A stretch of DNA of 57,051 nucleotides from Acinetobacter sp. CFCC 10889. GTDB lineage: Bacteria > Pseudomonadota > Gammaproteobacteria > Pseudomonadales > Moraxellaceae. This document shows positions 18,383 through 26,191 of this stretch, piece by piece; positions within the stretch are counted from its first letter, which is position 1, and each line of letters begins with the position of its first letter. Position numbers and translations under genes: made by a program. The notes beneath the pieces are model-generated. The model saw nothing but the letters and a program-made list of their open reading frames with translations, did no database searches and had not been told where the DNA came from. The stretch covers positions 1 through 57,051 of the forward strand of contig NZ_LQXQ01000026.1 in the NCBI RefSeq assembly GCF_003268395.1, written 5' to 3'.

Positions 18383-19587
18383 TTAACCTTTAATACACAT
18401 GACTTGTTTAAGGGTATGTACCACCTCAATTAAGTCGGTTTGATTTGCCATGACTTCATCAATGTCTTTATAAGCACTCGGAATTTCATCCACCACGCCT
18501 TTATCCTTACGACATTCAATGCCTTCGGTTTGAGCAATCAAATCTTGCTGACTAAACAGATTTTTGGCTTTGCTGCGACTCATTTTACGACCTGCACCAT
18601 GCGAGCATGAGCAGAACGAATCAGGATTGCCTTTACCTTTGACAATGAATGATTTCGCACCCATTGAACCAGGAATAATGCCGTATTCATCTGTACCTGC
18701 ACGAATTGCACCTTTACGGGTCACAAAGACTTCTTCACCAAAATGCAGCTCTTTTTGTACATAATTATGATGACAATTAATCGCTTCTTTGGTCATTTGA
18801 AAGCTCGGCAACAGTGGACGAATGGCTTCTAAAATCAGACGCATCATTTCACGGCGGTTTTCATAGGCATATTCTTGCGCCCATTCTACAGCTTCAAAAT
18901 AATCATCAAAACTGTTTGAACCTTCAGCAAAATAAGACAAATCTTTGTCAGGCACATGCCCAAAACGACTTTGCGCTTCTTTCTTGGCACGTTCAATAAA
19001 ATATGTGCCAATCACATTGCCCAAACCACGACTGCCTGAATGTAACATGATCCAAACATCATTATTTTCATCCAAACACAGCTCGATAAAATGATTACCA
19101 CCACCAAGCGTCCCGATCTGTTTTTGCCAAGTCGAATCGAAATGACGCAACATACGTTTCAGCGCAGGGTGTTTATCGGTGATCAGTTTTAAGCGTTTAT
19201 CGAGTGGTGCAAGCGTTGAAGCTTTGGCTTTGATTTGCTTATGCATTTCAAAACCGACAGGCACTTTACGTTCAATGGCATTACGTAAGGCACTTAAATT
19301 ATCAGGCAATTGTTCAGCCTTTAAACTCAAACGCATCGCATTCATGCCACAACCAATATCCACACCGACTGCGCAGGAATAATCGCATTTTTGGTTGGAA
19401 TAACACTGCCGACGGTTGCGCCTTTGCCGAGATGCACATCAGGCATTACTGCAATATGTGAATGAATAAATTGTAATTGCGCCATTTTACGCAATTGGGT
19501 CATGCTTTCTTCATCAATGTCGTTGGTATAAATTTTTACAGGAACGCCGTAATCTGCACGTGCGTTCAGAATTTTTTGTATGCCCAT
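18383..19587 (-). pseudogene. rtcB: RtcB RNA-splicing ligase, single-base frameshift
   Basis: RtcB joins RNA 2',3'-cyclic phosphate (or 3'-phosphate) ends to 5'-OH ends using GTP and Mn2+, in tRNA and rRNA repair. From the ATG at 19587 the frame reads MGIQKILNARADYGVPVK, then AVMPDVHLGKGATVGSVIP, and breaks at AIIPA around 19372. The second frame resumes AVGVDIGCGMNAMRLS. Expected coding is GCG GCA GTC, and the sequence has GCGCAGTC, so one base (G or C) is missing. Repaired, the protein would be 401 residues, normal for the family. Key residues survive: the metal-binding cysteine in VDIGCG, GGGNHFIE, HSGSRGLG and the guanylylated histidine in SCSHGAGRKMSR. An in-frame upstream ATG (19686) lies inside the leader hairpins and has no ribosome site. 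Confidence 0.88.
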
Positions 19588-19647
19588 GATCTTTTCTCTA
19601 AGCAATTTTATATTTGTCCGAATATTCTTTGACCTATTTTCAGGCAT

Positions 19648-19672
19648 AAAAAAACCCAACGAATGCTGGGTT
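19648..19672 (-). terminator. Leader terminator ahead of rtcB
   Basis: On the minus strand AACCCA / TGGGTT pair around GCATTCGT and are followed by a run of seven T. It lies about 60 bases before the rtcB start codon and after the leader ORF, so it can act as an attenuator. Its loop holds GCATTCG, which can instead pair with CGAATGC at 19683-19689. Confidence 0.65.
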
Positions 19673-19714
19673 AAGAATCTTGGCATTCGGACACTTTAAT
19701 TCAGCAAGTGTCCG
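19660..19714 (-). promoter_or_regulatory. Overlapping hairpins in the rtcB leader
   Basis: Reading the minus strand, hairpin 1 is CGGACACTT / AAGTGTCCG (19714-19706 with 19696-19688), a perfect 9-bp stem. Hairpin 2 is CGAATGC (19689-19683) with GCATTCG (19666-19660); it shares two bases with hairpin 1 and its 3' arm is the loop of the terminator. The three structures therefore compete, or stems 2 and 3 form a pseudoknot. Confidence 0.5.
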
Positions 19715-19734
19715 TGAGCGACATCATTGCTGTG

Positions 19735-19764
19735 TTAGTTTGTAGTATTTTCCAATGTCAGCAT
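19735..19764 (-). CDS. Putative leader peptide of rtcB (MLTLENTTN)
   Basis: A nine-codon ORF with the best ribosome site in the region: AGGAGG, 8 bases before its ATG. It begins about 45 bases downstream of the predicted transcription start and ends just before the competing hairpins. It has the position of an attenuation leader peptide. It contains no run of a single amino acid; Asn, Thr and Leu are repeated (two, three and two codons). Confidence 0.45.
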   Translation of the reverse strand: MLTLENTTN

Positions 19765-19816
19765 GTTGATGTCCTCCTATAAAATCTTTTGGAAAAGATG
19801 AATCGAATTTGGCGCT

Positions 19817-19844
19817 ATTCTAGAATTAAAAAATAATCTGTCAA
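19817..19844 (-). promoter_or_regulatory. Sigma-70 promoter for rtcB
   Basis: Minus-strand TTGACA (19844-19839), 16-bp spacer, TAGAAT (19822-19817). It lies in the gap between the PurA-like gene and rtcB, giving a leader of about 220 bases before the rtcB start. Confidence 0.75.
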
Positions 19845-19941
19845 TATGTTTTTTGGATTATTTTTGGCTGATTTTGACTTTTTTTTATGGAGAATAAGAT
19901 CTAATAATATGTTTTATATAGATTTAAATTTAGAGTCCATT

Positions 19942-21153
19942 TTATTTTTCAGGATCATTGCAGGGATGGTCATGTAAAATAAAATCTTGCCATGTCTGTG
20001 GATAGCTTTGTTGTAAAAATTGCTGAAAATTTGAAAAAGACACTAATTTTCCACCGCTATAAACTTTAAATTTGGCTTGAATTTGGTCAAGACATGAAAA
20101 GACCCGTGATGACTGACAATGTGGAAAAATTGTCGCACATTGCTGAAAATCTTCAGCAATCCGTTGCTCCATTTCATCGATATTTAAATAGTCATATTGC
20201 ATCGCACCTTGCCACGGATTTTTGATATTGGTGACATCATAAATTTTAAAATCATCTTGCACATCATGATGATATTGCTGATTAAAAAATGGATCATAGC
20301 CATGCCGTGTGAGATAACAACGTGATAAATAATAGACTTGATCTAAAGTAATGTGAAACTCCTGACAAATTTTCAGGATATTCGCTATGCCTGTTTTGGC
20401 ATGTGTGACATATGGGAAATGTTTGGCATCCTGATCTAAAGCCAAACCTTGTGAACCTTCAAAAATACATGAATATTGTTGTAAATTTGGACAAGACAAA
20501 CTGTAATGTGAGGCATACAGTTCCTCGTATTTTTCAGCAATAATGGCAATATTGTCCGCATCAAGACAAAACAAAACTGTCTTTTTAAGTTCTGCATTTA
20601 AAGTATCTAAATGCATTTGATCATACTGATTTAAAAACTTGAGAAAGTACGCATGTATTTTCCTTAAAATGTCGATGCTCTGAGAAAGATCTTGTACCGA
20701 AAAAGGCACACTGACTTGTCGTTGAATACATTCATTCAGTCCATTTCCTGTTGAGCCATGTCGTTGTTCACCTGCAAAATGCTCCTTTAAACGGTTGATC
20801 ACCACATCATACGGTGTGACCAAACGACAGCGTGGATCAATATAAATCGGTGCATCATAAGCAGGAAATTTCTGTTTTAAACTGTGATGCTCACGTGCGA
20901 GCGCCACAGGGTCAACAATAAAATATTGCGATAAATAGGTCGGTGCATTGCGAAATCCACCGCTACCGATACTGCTGAAAGCATGATAAAGCGTTAAATT
21001 TTTATAGACGGTATGTGTGGCATTATTTGAGCCGCTATAACGAATCACCATACAGTCTTGCTGCTGCTCCTGTAATTTTTTGACCCAATAATCTACAGTT
21101 TTACCTTTCGATTCATCGCCAAAATTTGCCCCAATCACCGCAATATTTTTCAT
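19942..21153 (-). CDS. Divergent adenylosuccinate synthetase paralog (PurA-like)
   Basis: Protein of 403 residues of the adenylosuccinate synthetase fold, which uses GTP to activate the 6-oxo group of IMP and adds aspartate. The P-loop region GANFGDESKGKTVDYW keeps the catalytic Asp (EcPurA Asp13), and the catalytic His (His41) appears in NNATHTVY. FEGSQGLALDQD and FPYVTH match EGAQGTLLDID and YPYVT of PurA. However, the aspartate-binding loop of PurA (TTGRRRRTGWLD) is not there; the matching stretch reads VTNIKNPWQGAMQYDYLN with no arginines. The amine donor or the reaction is therefore probably different. PurZ-like phage relatives also diverge in this enzyme. It lies 24 bp after the vWA gene, in a unit with a J-domain protein, upstream of rtcB. 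Confidence 0.75.
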   Translation of the reverse strand: MKNIAVIGANFGDESKGKTVDYWVKKLQEQQQDCMVIRYSGSNNATHTVYKNLTLYHAFSSIGSGGFRNAPTYLSQYFIVDPVALAREHHSLKQKFPAYDAPIYIDPRCRLVTPYDVVINRLKEHFAGEQRHGSTGNGLNECIQRQVSVPFSVQDLSQSIDILRKIHAYFLKFLNQYDQMHLDTLNAELKKTVLFCLDADNIAIIAEKYEELYASHYSLSCPNLQQYSCIFEGSQGLALDQDAKHFPYVTHAKTGIANILKICQEFHITLDQVYYLSRCYLTRHGYDPFFNQQYHHDVQDDFKIYDVTNIKNPWQGAMQYDYLNIDEMEQRIAEDFQQCATIFPHCQSSRVFSCLDQIQAKFKVYSGGKLVSFSNFQQFLQQSYPQTWQDFILHDHPCNDPEK

Positions 21154-21177
21154 TGTTTAACTCGCCTATGTGATCAA

Positions 21178-22101
21178 TTAAAAAACCAAACCTTCATGCG
21201 TAGTCGCAGGTAAATGCTGAATGGCTTCTTTGACCACCAAAGCGGTATTGCCATCCCAACTGCTTAAAATCGCAGCTTTATCTTTGCCTGCTTTTACTTC
21301 CAAAATACTGACAATCACCTCAGAAAGTTTGTGATGATCACGACAGACTATGGCATTTTCACCAAGCAATTGTCGCCACGGACGGGTCACGCTGTCCAAA
21401 CCATAATGCGTTGGGTGGCTTCCTTCGGACATAATGATATGAAATGGAATATAGGATTGTGACACCATTTTAATCAGTTGTTTAAAAGGTAAATTATGCT
21501 CGGTTTGAATGCCGAAGACATTTTCAATGATGGCAGGTGTCAGCGTTTCAGGCGGTGGCTCATCACCAATGGTAAATAAAAAGCCTTTTTGATTGCGTTT
21601 CAGCATGGCATCAGTTTTGGTCATGGTCGCAGCAAAATAATATGGTAAATCATAAGATTCCATGTCATTGCCGCCACCCATACAGCCATCAATCCAAAAT
21701 TTTTCTAAACCATCAGTTAATAGATCGCATTGAGATTCAAATTGCCCCACCTGAAAGGGAGCAGGGTCACCGACCATCGCATCACCAATGCCACAGAATA
21801 AAACTTGTGGGTCAGACACAGGTTTGCGGGTATAAATTTCCTTAAAAAGTTCACCTAAACCTGTTTGGATGATGTAGGTCAAAATACCGCTCATACTGCC
21901 TGTAAAATCCAATCCAATGATGATGGGTGTTGAATTGGGATTGCTGTCGGAATCGCAAGATTCACGTACGCCATTTTTAATTTTTTTCGGATCGACATCA
22001 TCAAGGAGTTGGTGTGTGGTGTAAATGTCGTGCAGGCTTTTGCCTTTATAGCCACTCGATTTACGACTCCAATCATCGATACTAAAGCTTGAACCGCCCA
22101 T
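21178..22101 (-). CDS. vWA-domain protein of the RtcB cassette
   Basis: Protein of 307 residues, mostly a von Willebrand factor A domain. The MIDAS metal site is IIIGLDFTGSMSG (about residues 62-74), a DxTxS variant of the usual DxSxS, followed by FCGIGDAMVGD and CMGGGNDMESYD. The N-terminal 55 residues (SFSIDDWSRKSSGYKGKSLH) are polar. There is no signal peptide, so it is cytosolic and probably a protein-protein adaptor. It sits 133 bp after the J-domain gene and 24 bp before the PurA-like gene. No AAA+ partner is present in this cassette, unlike the second vWA gene of the window. Confidence 0.8.
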   Translation of the reverse strand: MGGSSFSIDDWSRKSSGYKGKSLHDIYTTHQLLDDVDPKKIKNGVRESCDSDSNPNSTPIIIGLDFTGSMSGILTYIIQTGLGELFKEIYTRKPVSDPQVLFCGIGDAMVGDPAPFQVGQFESQCDLLTDGLEKFWIDGCMGGGNDMESYDLPYYFAATMTKTDAMLKRNQKGFLFTIGDEPPPETLTPAIIENVFGIQTEHNLPFKQLIKMVSQSYIPFHIIMSEGSHPTHYGLDSVTRPWRQLLGENAIVCRDHHKLSEVIVSILEVKAGKDKAAILSSWDGNTALVVKEAIQHLPATTHEGLVF

Positions 22102-22234
22102 GGTTATTCTCCTGTTTATTTTCAGTTTTTTGAGATGAAAGCCAAAATATTTTCAATAGAATTGACTGACATATCGGGTTTAAATACGGTGTAAAAGTTG
22201 GTTGAGGGAAAGCTCTTTTTTGTGAAAAGCACGT

Positions 22235-23188
22235 TTAGAAAACACTTTTTTTTAATGTGCGGGTTTGCCATTCTTTGTAGTTGTCATAAAGACTTTGCTG
22301 ACAGTCGATGGCAAGAATCTGTTGAATAAGCGTGGTGTTGATCTGTGTGTGATCAAGCAGATTTAAATTGCTGAGTTGTTGTTCATCACCACTTAAATAC
22401 AAGGCTAAAAATTTAATCAGATTGTTGCTTGAATCTTCATCACAGGTTTTATGGGCAATGGCATCAGGAAATATGGCTTTCACTTGCGTTGGTGAAAGCG
22501 CAATCATTTGTCCTGATGTTGAAAAAAATAAAGCAGAAAGATCAATGATATAATGTGAAACTGTGTCGACAAAAACCAAGTTGGCATCACAGCCTGTAAA
22601 ATTCAAATCATTGTTTTGCAACAGCAAAGCAGTATCAAATAAGCGTGAAATAATCCAAGCGCTCATTTTCCAATCTTGCGTTTCATAAATATAATTTTTG
22701 ACTAAAACTAAAGGTAAATAGCGTGGATGAAAGGCAATTTTTAAATAATCATCATTGTCCGTTGCCAAAACACGAATGTCTAAAATGTCTTGATAACGGG
22801 CTTTGAGTGGATGATGGGTCAGCATCTTTTTAATTGATTTAAGATTTTGAATAATATTGTTTTTTAATGCAGTGGCTTTGTGTTTAAAGTGCAGAATAAT
22901 CTGAGCCTGATCTAAATAATATACCGTGTAAATATTATTTTCATGGCTGAAAAAATAATCATAATCAGTGTGGTTAATACGCACAGTTTGATATTTGTGG
23001 CGCATTGACGCTTGATTGAAAATTTGATTGATGTGAATAAAAACCTGTTCAGCTTGCGGGTCTGAATTTAAATCAGGATGCCACTTTTTCAGTAAACGCT
23101 GACGTTCTTTTTGGGCAAGTGCAGGTTGCACAGAAAATAAATCCTGATAGATCCGAAATGCTAAAATCTGTTGTGCTGAATAGTCCAT
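22235..23188 (-). CDS. J-domain protein with unknown C-terminal domain
   Basis: Protein of 317 residues. The N-terminal 60 residues form a short J domain with the HPD motif in RLLKKWHPDLNSDPQAEQVF, which would stimulate a DnaK/Hsp70 ATPase. There is no zinc finger or G/F region, so it is a specialised (class III) J protein. The rest (about 70-317) is not a domain I can name with confidence; around residues 195-220, LNFTGCDANLVFVDTVSHYI then IDL looks like a degenerate kinase-type catalytic loop, which is only a guess. First gene of the J/vWA/PurA-like unit. GAGGACC lies just before the ATG. Confidence 0.7.
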   Translation of the reverse strand: MDYSAQQILAFRIYQDLFSVQPALAQKERQRLLKKWHPDLNSDPQAEQVFIHINQIFNQASMRHKYQTVRINHTDYDYFFSHENNIYTVYYLDQAQIILHFKHKATALKNNIIQNLKSIKKMLTHHPLKARYQDILDIRVLATDNDDYLKIAFHPRYLPLVLVKNYIYETQDWKMSAWIISRLFDTALLLQNNDLNFTGCDANLVFVDTVSHYIIDLSALFFSTSGQMIALSPTQVKAIFPDAIAHKTCDEDSSNNLIKFLALYLSGDEQQLSNLNLLDHTQINTTLIQQILAIDCQQSLYDNYKEWQTRTLKKSVF

Positions 23189-23208
23189 AAGGTCCTCAGT
23201 TTTAATTT

Positions 23209-23291
23209 ATTGTCATAGTGCCCATTTATAATAATCTAAAATTTTAAACGTTGAATGTTGCGATTTTGTAAATTAGTGTCATTATGACAAT
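23209..23291 (-). promoter_or_regulatory. Paired ATTGTCATA motifs upstream of the J-domain gene
   Basis: ATTGTCATA occurs at 23209-23217, and inverted within the 13-base palindrome TGTCATTATGACA at 23277-23289. The two sites face each other about 60 bp apart and enclose AT-rich sequence with a TTATAA-like -10 region on the minus strand. The layout suggests an operator for the J/vWA/PurA-like unit, but the regulator is unknown. Confidence 0.35.
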
Positions 23292-23373
23292 ATAGTGTTA
23301 TCAGCGTGATTTTTGAGTAAAAATAAAACAGAGATTCAAGGAAGAAACAGAGGGGAAGCTGAGCACAATAAAA

Positions 23374-23395
23374 AAGCCCTATCGAAATAGGGCTT
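23374..23395 (-). terminator. Rho-independent terminator after lysP
   Basis: On the minus strand AAGCCCTAT / ATAGGGCTT closes a TTCG loop and is followed by T-rich sequence, 33 bases past the permease stop codon. Confidence 0.9.
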
Positions 23396-23427
23396 GATTA
23401 GGATGAATTTACAGACGAAGAGTAAAA

Positions 23428-24894
23428 TTAGGCTTTATCCTCATCCATTGGGCGTACATCCATGTCTTTATAGGCAATGAGTTTTGAGCCATTTTTAAAC
23501 TTATAAATCAACCAAATTGCAAGGAAAAGCGGCAGACTGATATAAGTAGATAATACGCTCATCCAATCGCCCTGCAGGAATGCTTCATAGTTTTGTCCAA
23601 GTACAACAATGGTACACAGAATAAAAGCAAACCAAGGTGCAAATGGGAAGAACTTCGCACGATATGCCAAATCCTCAAGCTTATAGCCTTGTGCCAAATA
23701 GCCTTTACGGAAGCGATAATGTGAAATGGCGATACCAAGCCACACAATAAAACCACACATACCTGACATGTTCAGGAGCCAAGTAAAGACTTCATTTTCA
23801 CCAAAAAGCGTAGTGAGGAAACACAGAGCAGCAATTGCAGTAGTTGCATATAAGGCATTCATCGGTACGCCACGAAGATCTAATTTAGAGAAGATTTTCG
23901 GAGCACGACCTTGACGAGCCATATCAAATAGCATACGAGTTGATGAATACATGCCTGAGTTACCTGCTGACATGATTGCAGTTAAAATGACCGCATTCAT
24001 CAAGCCCGCAGCAAAGGCTAAACCTGCTTTTTCATACAGTAAGGTAAATGGTGAAAGGGTAATATTCCCGTCACCTTCAGCAGCAAGTTTTAGGCTTGGA
24101 TCAGTATAAGCAACCAAAGTACCAATGATGAAAATACATAAAATATAAAAGAGTAAAATTCGCCAGAAAATTTGTTTAATCGCGATCGGAATAGTTTTCT
24201 TTGGATCTTTTGATTCACCCGCAGCAACACCGACCATTTCAGTTCCCTGAAATGAGAATCCTGCAATCATTGCTACACCGACCAAAGCTTGAAAACCACC
24301 AACAAACGGTGCTTCACCAATGGTCCAGTTCTTCGTCACAGACTGGGTTGGATCAAGCATGATTTTACCAATCATGAATAGACCAATCACAATAAAGAAA
24401 ATGATCGCAACGACTTTCACCAGTGAGAATAAAAACTCACTTTCCCCAAAGCCTTTAACAGTTAAGGCATTGATAAAGAAAATGATGGCAAGGAAGATTG
24501 CACTCCACCATACCCCGGGAATATCAGGAAACCAAAATTTCATGATGAACTGGACAGCAACCAATTCGAAGGCAACAGTAATTGCCCAGTTGTACCAATA
24601 GTTCCAACCGAGCGCAAAGCCAAAACCTTCCTCAACATATTTATTACCATAGGTAAAAAATGCACCTGAAGTCGGGTTGTGCGTTGCAAGCTCGCCCAAA
24701 CTGGTCATCAAGAAATAAATCATGATTCCAATCAAGGCATAGGCAAGTAATGCACCACCAGGTCCTGCTGTTGCAATAGTTTGTCCTGATGCCAGAAACA
24801 AACCTGTACCAATCGAACCGCCAATGGCGATCATATTTAAATGTCGAGCGCCGAGCTTACGCTTGAGTTGTGGATGATCTTTTCCGCTCATCAT
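23428..24894 (-). CDS. lysP: Amino acid permease, LysP-type
   Basis: APC-superfamily inner-membrane transporter of 488 residues with about 12 hydrophobic segments. It follows E. coli LysP closely: [18 protein letters not shown] in helix 1, [55 protein letters not shown] in the middle, and [15 protein letters not shown]. The likely substrate is lysine, taken up with protons. The ATG overlaps the rsmC stop (ATGA) and has AAGGA upstream. Co-transcription with rsmC probably reflects packing, not a shared pathway. No lysine riboswitch fits between them. Confidence 0.85.
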   Translation of the reverse strand: MMSGKDHPQLKRKLGARHLNMIAIGGSIGTGLFLASGQTIATAGPGGALLAYALIGIMIYFLMTSLGELATHNPTSGAFFTYGNKYVEEGFGFALGWNYWYNWAITVAFELVAVQFIMKFWFPDIPGVWWSAIFLAIIFFINALTVKGFGESEFLFSLVKVVAIIFFIVIGLFMIGKIMLDPTQSVTKNWTIGEAPFVGGFQALVGVAMIAGFSFQGTEMVGVAAGESKDPKKTIPIAIKQIFWRILLFYILCIFIIGTLVAYTDPSLKLAAEGDGNITLSPFTLLYEKAGLAFAAGLMNAVILTAIMSAGNSGMYSSTRMLFDMARQGRAPKIFSKLDLRGVPMNALYATTAIAALCFLTTLFGENEVFTWLLNMSGMCGFIVWLGIAISHYRFRKGYLAQGYKLEDLAYRAKFFPFAPWFAFILCTIVVLGQNYEAFLQGDWMSVLSTYISLPLFLAIWLIYKFKNGSKLIAYKDMDVRPMDEDKA

Positions 24895-25934
24895 GCTTCC
24901 TTAAGGTTTTTTTGAGTGTTGGCGAATAACACTTTAAAACCTTGTTGATCTGCTTTGGTCGTACATTGACCAAAACTTTGTTCAATAAGTAATGGGTAAT
25001 TCAGAAAGCGGTTTGCCACAATCCATAATTCGCCACCTGATTTTAAATGTCGTCTTGCTGTTTTACACAGTGTTTCACTGGCATTGTAATCGGTCTGAAT
25101 GCCTTGATGAAAGGGAGGATTACTGACGATGGCGTGTAAAAATAATGGCGCATCATCGATTCCTGTAACCGCTTTAATTTCAAGTTGTTCTAAAGGTAAA
25201 TTATTTTTTTCAAAAGTCATTTGTGTGGATGCTAAAGCAAAAGCGTCTACATCCAAAGCAAAAATACGATTTTTCGGATTAAGCTTGGATAAATATGCAC
25301 TGATCACGCCTGCACCACAACCAAAATCAGCGATTTTGCCTGAAGTCACTTGTGATAAATAAGGCAGGAATACCGCAGTACCCACATCCAAACGATTTTG
25401 GCTAAATACCCCTGGTAATGCACAAATCGTCAGATCACCCGCAGGGGTTGTTACAGGATAGGTTTGAACCCATTCAGCCAATGGTTTTGTACTGACTGTT
25501 TTGTCAGTGGTCAGTTGCCACATTTGGCAATGACGTGCACTATCCAGTTTGATGGCTTGACCAAAAGCTTGTAGTTGTTTGGCTGCGCGTTCGACACCGC
25601 CTTTCTTTTCTCCAACAAGGAAAATAGAAGCACCAATTGCCAGGCGGCTGACTAAATTGTGCAAAATATAATTCAGTAATTCTTTTGATTTAGGCACAAA
25701 TACAATAGCTTGATCAAAATCATCTGCTGGCAAATCCGTACCAAAATGCACATTGGCTTGCAGCTTTTGGAAATATTGAAATTCATTAAAATTCCATGTC
25801 CAAACACTGGCGTTGATGTCATGCGCTAAATTTGAAAGTAGGTCATCCGTTGGTGCATTGACCAATAGTACACGCCCGGAAAGGTAGTCATGCTGTCGAA
25901 TGACAACTTCACTGCTTGGCTGCATATTCACCAT
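24891..25934 (-). CDS. rsmC: 16S rRNA m2G1207 methyltransferase RsmC-like
   Basis: SAM-dependent methyltransferase of 347 residues with the RsmC/RlmG two-domain plan: a degenerate N-terminal half and a C-terminal catalytic half. The SAM site is [15 protein letters not shown] (about residues 200-214), then [10 protein letters not shown], and the base-flipping/catalytic motif is [12 protein letters not shown]2-guanine methylation is inferred from the NPPF motif and the family. Its stop overlaps the permease start. The ATG at 25934 or at 25925 may be used. Confidence 0.85.
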   Translation of the reverse strand: MVNMQPSSEVVIRQHDYLSGRVLLVNAPTDDLLSNLAHDINASVWTWNFNEFQYFQKLQANVHFGTDLPADDFDQAIVFVPKSKELLNYILHNLVSRLAIGASIFLVGEKKGGVERAAKQLQAFGQAIKLDSARHCQMWQLTTDKTVSTKPLAEWVQTYPVTTPAGDLTICALPGVFSQNRLDVGTAVFLPYLSQVTSGKIADFGCGAGVISAYLSKLNPKNRIFALDVDAFALASTQMTFEKNNLPLEQLEIKAVTGIDDAPLFLHAIVSNPPFHQGIQTDYNASETLCKTARRHLKSGGELWIVANRFLNYPLLIEQSFGQCTTKADQQGFKVLFANTQKNLKEA

Positions 25935-25998
25935 CCATTATAAAAATTTGAACAATAATGCTTAGTCTAAGTTGTAAGAAGAGTAAGTTCATGATTTT

Positions 25999-26119
25999 AA
26001 TCCTCCCCAATCCTCCTTTAAAAAGGAGGGAGTTTGCCATTACTAAAATTTTTAGTGACAGAAGTTCCCTCTCTTTTTCCTTGCGCCATATATGGCTCAG
26101 GGCTAGGGGAGATTTTTAG
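25999..26119. repeat. Dispersed intergenic repeat, copy B
   Basis: Starts AATCCTCCCC, includes a hairpin CCTCCTTTAAAAAGGAGG, then CCTTGCGCCATATATGGCTC and AGGGCTAGGGGAGATTTTTA. The last 40 bases are the inverted counterpart of copy C (38184-38226), with only a few differences. Flanks hold imperfect inverted ends (AATAATGC-TTAGTCTAAG near 25955-25971 and AGACTAAGC-GGGCATTATAA near 26159-26179). Confidence 0.65.
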
Positions 26120-26191
26120 ATATCTAACTGATAGTTTTATTTATCAGAACAACATTACAGACTAAGCTGGGCATTATAAACAGTTGATGCC

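Noticed and set aside
19588..19686. N-terminal extension of RtcB from the in-frame ATG at 19686
   Set aside because: It would translate the terminator hairpin, has no ribosome site, and adds 33 residues absent from RtcB; the ATG at 19587 gives the family N-terminus.
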